Shown in pieces: positions 56,081 through 64,000 of a stretch of 64,000 nucleotides of DNA. The position numbers and the translations under genes are program-made. The notes under the pieces were generated by a model. It saw only the letters and a list, made by a program, of their open reading frames with translations, ran no database searches and was not told the origin of the DNA. Source of the DNA: Trichosporon coremiiforme (Eukaryota; Basidiomycota; Tremellomycetes; Trichosporonales; Trichosporonaceae); assembly GCA_039545355.1 (NCBI GenBank), contig BCJJ01000001.1:214427-278426 (forward strand). The letters run 5' to 3'. Within the stretch, counting starts at the first letter, position 1. The number at the start of each line of letters is the position of its first letter.

Positions 56081-57400
56081 ATGGCCGCCAAAGTTAACAT
56101 TCGTCGCGATGTCGAAGACCCCTTCTACGTGAGTTGCAGGCTTCGAGGAATGATCAAAAATTGCGAACGCCCGAACGCCCCTTCGCAATGAGCGCCGGGC
56201 GCCCGCAATACGGCCTTTGCTGAGGATCTCTGTCATGCGCCGCAGCGATCCCTGGCTCCACCCGAACGCCCTTGGAAATCTGATACAGGAGCTAACGCCC
56301 AGCGCTACAAGATGCCCGTCCTCCAGACCAAGATCGAGGGCCGTGGTAACGGTATCAAGACCGTCGTCCCCAACATGGAGGACGTCGCCCGTGCTCTGAA
56401 CCGTCCCCCCAGCTACCCGACCAAGTTTTTCGGTACCGAGCTCGGTGCCCAGACCACCATGGCCAACGACCGTTACATCGTGAACGGTGCGCACCAGGCC
56501 GATCGCCTCCGCGAGCTGCTCGACTCGTTCATCGACAAGTTTGTCCTGTGCGCGTCGTGCAAGAACCCCGAGACTGAGCTCGTTATCACGGGCAAGGGCC
56601 GCAACGAGGACATTCACCGTGACTGCAAGGCGTGCGGTGCCCACACTGGCATCGACATGCGCCACAAGCTTACCACCTTCATCCTGAACAACCGCCCCAA
56701 GGATGGCAAGAAGGGAGGCAAGAAGGGCATGACCGCCGAGGCCAACGTCGGTGGCCCCATGGTCTTCGACGAGAAGGAGGGCTCCGATGAGGGCGACGCC
56801 GGCGTGGGTTCCGGTGCTATCGGCATGGATGCCATCATTGGCCGCGGCGCCGACCCGGTCCTGAGCAACCCCGACGCCATCTGCGGCAAGGTCAAGGACC
56901 TTGACCTGGACGACGACGAGGACGATGCCGACTCGCCTTACGGCCAGCTCGGTCTCTGGCTTGAGGAGAACCGCTCTGCCTCGGACGCCGACATCATCGC
57001 CAAGATCAAGGAGCTCGAGATCGTCGGCAAACACAAGGTGCTCATCCCCATCGGCGCCAAGCTGTTCACCGACAAGGGTGTCGTCACCGAGATCCCTGCC
57101 CGCGCTTCGCTCCTCCAGGCGCTCGTCACCGGCGAGAAGCACCAGAAGTCGCTCCTCGGCGGTATCGAGAAGCTCGTCGGTCTCTCGGACGACGTCGACG
57201 ACCTCATCGCCCAGGGTGCCGTCTCCAAGATCCTCATGGCGCTGTACCAGGACGACGTGCTCGACGAGGACGTCGCGAAGCAGTGGGGTACCCACGTCTC
57301 GAAGAAGTTTGTCCCCAAGGACGTTTCGAAGAAGGTCCGCAAGAACGCCGACGCGTTCCTCAAGTGGCTCGACGAGGCCGACGAGTCCGAGTCCGAGTAA
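56081..57400 (+). CDS. TIF5: Translation initiation factor eIF5
   Basis: GTPase-activating protein for eIF2 in the scanning ribosome, 381 residues. Exon 1 (56081-56128) encodes MAAKVNIRRDVEDPFY; after a 174-nt intron, exon 2 (56303-57400) continues RYKMPVLQTKIEGRGNGIK. The predicted arginine finger is Arg17 (Arg15 in yeast), the first codon of exon 2. The zinc-binding cysteines are Cys99, Cys102, Cys124 and Cys127 (CASCKNPETEL, HRDCKACG). An acidic linker (DLDLDDDEDDADS) leads to the C-terminal W2/HEAT domain with ALVTGEKHQKSLLGGIEKL and the acidic-aromatic ending KWLDEADESESE. Length and motif order match yeast Tif5. A 418-codon frame on the opposite strand is a shadow. Confidence 0.97.
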
Positions 57401-58058
57401 TCCAAGCGAGCGCGAAGCGCGGACGTGGCTGCTCCTTCGTGAGCGGGCGTAACCCCCGGCTACAGCTGGCAGTTAGCGCGCGCAAGCCCCAACGCCTGGG
57501 AGACCCATCTGTCTGCCTAGTTGAAAAGAAAACATTGTACTGCCGTAGTGAACTGCGAAAATGCATCTGTCCGATCCCCTGTGCCCTACGTTTACTTTCT
57601 GGCTGTGCTTGCCCACCTTCTGTGTGCCCTCATGTGTGCGATCTGTTGCTGCGTATCGAGTACGCATGTGTGCTGTGTGGCAATCGGTCTTCCAAGCTCC
57701 AATCACCTCTCTGCTCGTCATCAGTCAGCCCGCCCTCCGCTCCGCTATCGAGTCCGAAGTCCGACGCACAGCATCGGATTCCCCTCGAGGTCTCTCATGA
57801 AGGCTAACACCAGACGCATGCGTGTTGTTCGCTCTCAGCCAAGCACATCACAGCTGTGCTCGGTGCGAAGATGAGTACGGAACCGAGGGTGAAGGGCTCC
57901 ATCGGGATTCCCACTCGGACGTCGGAGTTCCCGTCGGCTTCTGCCCCTGGATCCACCCCAGCCTGACTTGTTCAGAAACGGATAAAGACCGGCGGGCAGG
58001 CAAAGGGCAAAGTGTCCGTTTTCTCCACCCAACACTTCCCCCATCCAACACTGCAAGC
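57401..58058. other. Intergenic between eIF5 and the RTA1-family gene
   Basis: No gene recognised; contains the eIF5 3' region and the upstream region of the next gene, with no clear TATA box. Confidence 0.5.
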
Positions 58059-59754
58059 ATGCGCCCAACGAGAACGACAGGAGTGGGAATGGCGAGGAGA
58101 GTTCTGCTCGCTGGCTTGCTCATGGCCGCTGGCGCGAGTGCGGGTAGAAGCGACGACAACCCTTATTGCGCGATGGACCAGAATGTGGGTACAGATTGTG
58201 GAGTGGAGGTGCCGGGCCGACCGAGGCGTTTAGGTTGGCGGGAACCAGACTACGGTTGCAGATACAGATAACATCTACTTGTCTCAACTCTACGGCGTCG
58301 CTTTCTCCGTCACCGAGTCCCCGAGACCCCGAGTCGCTGCGTCGCTGCGTCGCGACGGTTGTGCATGCTCGTTCCACATGCAGCAGTGTCGACCGAGAAT
58401 GTGCCGGTGTGGGGCGCCCACCAGATCGCGCTCGGCCCCTACCTCATTTCGTCGCTGTTCTCTGGGCGCCGCGGCTTTCAGCCGAGTGGAGCGGCGATGC
58501 GACCCATTCAACAGCACAGCGCAACACAGCGCAACACAGCGCAGCACAGAACAAACTACAGAATACCGAGTGCTAACAGCAGAAAATCGACCCCGAGACC
58601 GACCTCTGCAACCCTCTCCGATACATCCCCCTGCTCTCTGTGAACGCGCTCTTCTGCGCACTGTATTTCGCCGCCGCCATCGCGTTCACTTACAGTGCGT
58701 CTTCCTTCTCATCCCAAACACCTTCCTAAGACTTGCCAAGCTGACGACCCAGACCAAATCCGGTATCGCAAGTCGCACTACTTCCTCGTCCTCGTCATCG
58801 GCACGTACTGCGAGGCGATCGGCCTCGCGCTGCGTATCTCGTTCCGGAACGACGTCCACTCCCTCGGCGGCTACATTGCCATGTACATGTTTGTCATTCT
58901 GAGTCCGTGTGCTTTCCTCGCCGCCGACTACATCTTGCTCGGGAGGATTGTCGAGTACCTCGGCGGAGAGAAGTACCTTCTCCTGCCGCCTGGCAAGGTC
59001 TCGTGGACCTTCGTTATTTCTGACAGTGAGTGCATTTCTTCTCGCAGAGGGTCGGGCCGGGAATGAGGAGCTTCCAGAGGGAGCTTCCTGCGGCTCGCGA
59101 CTCACTGCGTTCGCCGTTCGCCGTTCGCCGAATGCTCGCTGACGCGCACCAGTTGTCACCTTCCTCATCCAGGCTTCCGGCGGCGGCATGTCGACCTCGG
59201 ACTCTCTGCACACCGTCGGCAGCAACATTTTCCTTGCGGGTCTAGTGCTGCAGCTCGCCTCTTTCACCCTGTTCACGGTCATGGTCATCATCTTCATCTA
59301 TCGCGTGTGGCGCTACGATCGGGGCGGTATCTGGGCGCGCTCGGGGTGGAAGTCGCTCTACGCCGCGCTCGGATGGACGTGCATCATGTTCCTCATCCGC
59401 TCCGTGTTCCGTACCGTTGAGCTCTCCGAGGGATACACTGGATACCTGTCCACGCACGAGATCTACTACATCTGCCTCGACGCCCTGCCGCTCTGGCTAG
59501 GCATCATTGTCTACGTCTACTACTGGCCGCCGCGATTCCTCCGCTTCGACCGCCGCGCCGAGATGGACCGCGACGAGGAGACACTTCGCGACCTGACGCA
59601 CGCGAACGGCTCCACCACCCTCGCGGACAAGTACCCGAACGCGTCGTCCAACACGAGCGACAACTTCCTCACGAACTCGCCCCCCCACGGCGACAAGTAT
59701 CTCTACAATCCAACTTCCCCACGCCACATTACATCCCACATCACAGCACGTTAG
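58059..59754 (+). CDS. RTA1-family seven-helix membrane protein
   Basis: Fungal-specific RTA1-like protein (370 residues), a family that includes Rsb1, Rta1 and Rtm1 and is linked to lipid export and resistance to membrane-active compounds. Exons 58059-58184, 58583-58694, 58753-59025 and 59153-59754. Exon 1 encodes a likely signal anchor (ARRVLLAGLLMAAGASAG). Family segments include YRKSHYFLVLVIGTYCEAIG, CAFLAADYILLGRIVEYLGG, IVTFLIQASGGGMSTS, WKSLYAALGWTCIMFLIRSV, FRTVELSEGYTGYLSTHEIY and YICLDALPLWLGI. The cytosolic tail is Thr/Ser/Asn-rich. The first intron (58185-58582, 398 nt) is long, includes CAACACAGCG repeats, and could hide a small exon; the exon 1 assignment is therefore less certain than the rest. 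Confidence 0.86.
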
Positions 59755-59887
59755 ACAGAACTCCCTTAGACGCTTATACCCACTCTCTTTCAGGACACTA
59801 TATCACAACGCCATATACATTGCTCCCCGTACTACAGCTTTGTAGAATTTTTATACAGTTAGGAGCCATCCAGCATGAAGTTTATGC

Positions 59888-61735
59888 CTAGAACATGGCA
59901 CTCGGGACGACGATGCCGCTGTCAATGAGGTTCCTGTGGTTAGCTGGTTGCGGCAATCATAGCTCACCTCAGACGGAGGAACTCGGGCATCATCGCGTTG
60001 TACAGCTCGTGTTCCCAGGTGTCCTGTGGCTTGGGTGTGATGAGGCGCATGCGGAGAGCGCCGGTGTCAGAAGGGGCGGGAGACGGGGGATACTTCAGAG
60101 GGCTGATGGACTCGAAGCGACGTGGTGTGCTGGTGCCCGTCGTGGACGGAGTAAGGGGAGGCGTAGTGTTCGGCGCGCTCTTGTCGCGCGTTTTGTACAG
60201 GGTTTGGGAGGCTTGGGGAAGGTTGTAGATGAGCAGGGCGGCACCGAATGAGATGGCGTCCTGGCGCACTTCGGGCGCGTACACGTCAGTGGCAAAGACC
60301 TGGCCGAGAAGGTGGCTGATAGCAGAGCTGTATGTTAGCTCCGTCACGCCGCAACAGAGCTGAGTACACACTTATCGGTGTTATCGACGAGAACAACGCG
60401 GTTGGGCGACTGGAGACCGAGCTGTGTCGCTCGGGCCCTGACCCCGAAGGCTTGCGACTCGAGCACGCAGCTGTGCTGTCAGCTGCATGGAAATCACGCG
60501 ACAGCGTACCGCGTGTTGGCGCGCAAGTCCTTGAATTCACTGACGGGAACACCGTGCTCGAAGCGAGTGGTTCCGTTCAGCTGCGCTCCGGGAAGACTCG
60601 CGTAAGGTCTGAGATCAGCTATCAACCTTGTGGGAGCAGCCCACTGAGCAAACGCGAAGAGCTTGTTGTCCGCTCCGAGGGAGCCGCCCGGGGCGAAGCG
60701 TGAAGCCAGGTATCCCAGAGTCTTCCACCTGATGTCAGCTAAAGGTACCGCAAGACCATAGCACTCACTTGCCGTTGGCGTACTTATCTCGGACGAGGCG
60801 ACGAGCCGCCAGACCGTTCACATCGTGCGTGACGGCCACCTGGATATTCTTCACGCCTGGCAGCGGAAGCTGAGTTGCTCCAACATGCTGGCCATCCTCT
60901 TGCACGACGAGGTAGTCGATGTCGTCTTGGATCACGCAGAGATCCTGCGGCCCGGTGGCAGCCGTCATGTATGCTGCGATGGCACGGGGGAGGACTGCTA
61001 TCAGTTGCAGTGCTCTAACCCCCAACCTACACGGGTGGACAGTTGCATCAAGGCCGTAGCGCTTTCCCCAGAACGACCCAGTCACCCCGAGCACAGCGGT
61101 CGCATCAACGATGGAGAAGTCGTGCGGCACGTCAGGGGCCACTAGCGGTTCGCCGTCGCACTGGGACAACAGGAGGAAGTCACGAAGGAGGTTGGCTTCC
61201 TGTTGTGAGGCAGCGCCAGGGGACTGGAGCAGGAGGGAGGACAGCAGGTAGCCCAGGGGGACCATGGGCCTGGTGGAGGAAGGTGTCGGTTTCTCAGAGG
61301 CGAGAGAGGCGAAACGGACAGACTGCGGCCCTGCCGGCGTATGGAACAGGTCCATAATCGAGAGGTTCGGAACTTGGACCTGGGGCGGAATAGCGTCGTC
61401 GAGGCCGAGGAAGGCGGGGAACGTCGGGGGAAGGGCAATGGCGGTCGGGTGAGGAACAGTTCCACTGATCGTCTTGACGAGGGCGAGGTCGCACCAGCGT
61501 CCGAGTTGGGTGAGGGCCGAGTCTGGAGTGAGCAGCGGCGGTAACAGCAAGCGAACCTAGCGCAACGAGGAGAGGCCTCGTGGATATGGGCTGCGGACGT
61601 CAGCGATCGGCAGGGGTGCGCGCAACAAACTGTCGGGAGAGGACGAAAGGGGACGGCGAGAGAGTGGCGAGGGACGAGGTCCTCCCACAGCGTGGCCGTG
61701 AGGGTTGTCGACGAGAAGGAGAGGGTGAGGTGCAT
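59888..61735 (-). CDS. Xylulokinase-like FGGY protein, probably catalytically dead
   Basis: Six exons (61735-61631, 61556-60769, 60728-60510, 60470-60372, 60327-59968, 59933-59888) encode 538 residues, the size of fungal xylulokinases, with all phases consistent. Family landmarks remain: an N-terminal strand pair (LTLSFSSTTLTATLWED), RFASLAS...LLSSLLLQ, RYGLDATV, RRLVRDKYANGKWKTL, VLESQAFGVRARATQL, AISHLLGQVFATDVYAPEV and ISFGAALLIYNL. The usual FGGY catalytic and nucleotide motifs are altered: the N-terminal DxSTQ is FSSTT, the TGDNP segment with the catalytic Asp reads VLPRAIA, the SLGTSxT loop reads VIQDDID, and the glycine-rich TGGGSKN loop reads VDNTDN. I infer a pseudoenzyme or a divergent regulator of pentose metabolism. 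It converges on the RTA1 gene. Confidence 0.68.
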
Positions 61736-63279
61736 CTCGGCGGACAGAGAGATGGAGGCTGATGGAAGATGACAGGAAGATGGTTTAGAAGAAGGATGAG
61801 AAAGAGGAAGAGGTGAGGGTGTATCGGGGAAGAGCCTGGCGCGCGTATCATGCTTACGAGGAAGGAGTTGTGTACGCCAGCGCGCCCCGATCGTGATCGG
61901 CGCTGGTCGTCTGTGTCACCAGGCTCGCAGCTGGCTCAGCTGTTCGTTCTAGCGGTTCTGACCACGCGAGCTGGCTCCAGCTATCCAGCTCCCAGTATTC
62001 CAGCCCATCGTTGGCTGATACTCCCTTTCGCTGATAATGACTCAGGTGGATCCTCGTTGCACGTTGCGCCGCTGCGTCATTGTCGATCCCCTCTGCATTA
62101 TCCTCGCACCGAGCAATCGCGCTAGCTGAATGGCGCACGGCGAGTTCTTGCGCGCCGTGCTCTGGTCCAACAAAACAGCTCATGGTCGTAAATCGGTCGG
62201 CCGTCTATTCTTTATTACACGCCCATCGGGCCCGCGCTATTTGGTGACATCAGTGACATCAGTGGTCTGGTCGATCTAGAGATCTGGAAGGCGACGTTGG
62301 TTCAGTCGAGTCTCAAAGGTAGCTCTGGCCACTGTGAACGAGGTGCTCAGTGCTGAATCAGTCCAAGACGCCCCCTTGTGGTTTCTTCTGAAGGAGGGCA
62401 GTCGGGGGATCGGTGTCGTCTTTACCGCACAGGTCGTTGTGAATGAAGACGAACTCTCCCGCCTCCCGTCTCTTATGCACGCCGCGTCGCGTGTGATCGG
62501 GCGTTGTTGCCGTCAACCCATCGCGCATGCGGGACATGATCAGCTTCATTATGGACGGACCGGTGGCCCTGCGATCGATCACCGGTCGAAGGGCGTGCCG
62601 CGTACGACGCCTTTGTCGCACTTCCCCGATCTGTCGCAAACATGGCACGCAAGGTGACCCGGAGCTGTAGAAGAGAGCGCGACGTGCATCGTTCCTTCCG
62701 TTGCGCCATGAATATGAGCCTGGGTGTCTGGGCAGGGCCAGACGCTGCCTGCAGTGCTTTACGTGTTCCTTTGCCTTCTGCATGGCCCGCCGTCACGGTT
62801 GGCTTTTTGCGCAAGTTAAGCGTATTTCGAGACCTGCACCGCTTATAGACATTTCACCTTCCTCGTGTTCCTGTCCTTAGTTGCCCTCCACGTCCCCTTC
62901 GCACTCGTCTACGACGCTCGTCCAGATCAATGCCTTTGAAACGAGGCGGTGGTAGCTATCGTTCTGGAGTTGGAGTTGATCCATTACGATTCCCGGAGAG
63001 GTAGTCTGACGCCCTCTGCAAGCCCAAACGCTTGGGTCAGCCGTCGTCTATCCAGTAAGCGCACATCACCGGCCGCAGCGTCTTGCAAAGCGATGCGCGC
63101 TTGTCTACCTTGACGTGATATTAACAGAGAGGAGGTGGATTGGCTTGTAAGGCGGGGCCAACAAAGACGGAGTGTGGGGTCTTTGCGGACGCGACCGTGG
63201 GAGAGTGCTTGAATTTACTGATCGACGACGCTCTCCACCTCAAACACCTTCACTCCGTCTCCAACAACAATCAACAATC
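61736..63279. other. Intergenic, divergent between the xylulokinase-like gene and TMA7
   Basis: No gene recognised in 1.5 kb. Short frames between 61.85 and 62.85 kb lack coding bias. The last 100 bases contain an AC/AT-rich leader typical of a strongly translated small gene. Confidence 0.45.
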
Positions 63280-63655
63280 ATGTCCGGTCGTCAAGGTGAG
63301 TAATGACGGGGCATGTGCGAATAGCGCTTTGGGTCGCGCTGACAGTCACAGGTGGAAAGGGTAGGTTTGGTCGACTGTGAGGCAGAGTTGACTAACCCTT
63401 CTAGCTAAGCCTCTTAAGGTGAGTCCGACCGCCCTAGATGATGTTCCAAGCTGACCAAGCCTTCTTTCTTCGAACTCTCGGGATGTCTGCGTACTGTTTT
63501 TGGCTCTCGCACTGGCTCTGATACTTGCCGGTTTCTTTCGTTGATTTTGACGTATCGTCTCCGCGCCCTCCACCTTCCTGTTGCCGGTGTTTCCGATCAA
63601 CAGGCCCCTAAGAAGGCTCCCAAGGAGCTCGACGACGACGACATTGCCTACCAGC
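63280..63655 (+). CDS. TMA7: Translation machinery-associated protein 7 (partial, runs past the window)
   Basis: Start of the small ribosome-associated protein Tma7 (CCDC72 family, about 65 residues). Four tiny exons are visible: 63280-63295 (16 nt), 63352-63360 (9 nt), 63405-63418 (14 nt) and 63604-63655 (52 nt). Together they encode MSGRQGGKAKPLK then APKKAPKELDDDDIAYQ, the conserved N-terminus of the family (MSGRQGGKxKPLKAPKK). Every intron has a proper donor and acceptor. The last visible donor is GTGAGT at 63656, and the remaining exon(s) with the Lys/Gly-rich C-terminus lie beyond base 64000. The conserved part matches closely, so the call is firm despite truncation. Confidence 0.9.
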
Positions 63656-64000
63656 GTGAGTACCAAGTGGAAGACAGACGGAAGAATTTGGATAGGAAGC
63701 GGGCAGCTCTGGTGGATGAGAACATCCTTGTGGGATGACACGGCACTCGGCGTTGTCGGCGGTACAGCCGCACACTGGTTGGCCGTGTGTGCTTAGTGCC
63801 ATCAGCGCTCCGTGTGTGGCGACGGCAAATGCAAGGCTTGGCACGTTCGCGACCGGTCGTCAGCGAGCTCCAACTGCCGAGCACGTTCATGGTCCGCTCC
63901 GCCGGTATCATCCCAAACTTCGACGTGGTGTATTCAGGATGGTCTCAGCGCTGGTTAGCGCCTGCAGACCCTCTCTTGGCGGGCCGAAGATGGTGTTTGT

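Noticed and set aside
56039..57295. 418-codon open frame on the minus strand
   Set aside because: It lies exactly opposite the well-conserved eIF5 coding sequence; long antisense frames are expected from GC-rich third positions.
60609..60626. Possible 18-nt intron (GTTGAT to CTCAG) in the xylulokinase-like gene
   Set aside because: Too short to splice and the frame is open through it (TRLIADLRPYAS).

Overview
The window comes from the nuclear genome of a GC-rich basidiomycete yeast. Genes carry many short introns (about 36-75 nt, GTGAGT/GTAAGT donors, CTAAC or CTGAC branch sites close to a CAG/TAG acceptor), some exons are very small (9-21 nt), and tRNA genes contain introns. The gene content and style (SH3-RasGEF Cdc25, SR-cyclophilin, EF-hand MscS channel, secreted heme peroxidase) suggest Tremellomycetes, perhaps Trichosporonales; the order is an inference and no marker gene fixes it. 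I see no transposon, virus, CRISPR array or bacterial operon. Most genes are conserved single-copy housekeeping genes.

Layout. 0-1.1 kb: an unrecognised two-exon protein whose exon junction does not fit cleanly, then a 3.5-kb gene-poor gap. 4.5-13.4 kb: a compact block with DPH7 (diphthamide synthesis) and DNA ligase I convergent so tightly that their stop codons overlap, TRAPP subunit Bet5, a CTD-kinase-type cyclin, and a 634-residue low-complexity protein. 13.9-16.9 kb: tRNA-Asn(GTT), a secreted heme peroxidase and tRNA-Phe(GAA). 17-24 kb: a 200-residue unknown, the Bmt5-type rRNA methyltransferase, an SR-cyclophilin and Pdx1 (vitamin B6). 27-31 kb: beta-carbonic anhydrase and a probable tail-anchored coiled-coil protein. 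34-39 kb: an MFS sugar/quinate-type transporter with a clear TATA box, the 21-kDa accessory subunit of complex I, and a polytopic membrane protein. 43-48 kb: the Ras exchange factor Cdc25, interrupted by a one-base frameshift. 51-60 kb: MscS/Msy-type channel, eIF5, and an RTA1-family membrane protein. 59.9-61.7 kb: a xylulokinase-like protein that seems to have lost its catalytic and ATP-binding motifs. The right edge cuts TMA7 after four small exons.

The genes do not form one pathway. Themes are translation (eIF5, TMA7, DPH7, Bmt5, two tRNAs), genome maintenance and transcription (ligase I, CTD-kinase cyclin, SR-cyclophilin) and sensing/transport (Cdc25, MscS channel, MFS, RTA1, carbonic anhydrase). 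Five gaps of 3-4.5 kb precede or separate regulated genes (Cdc25, MFS transporter, carbonic anhydrase, MscS channel, DPH7), whereas housekeeping genes are packed with 100-350 bp spacing. The most novel item is the xylulokinase-like pseudoenzyme; the most important for annotation are the Cdc25 frameshift and the overlapping stop codons of DPH7 and DNA ligase I.
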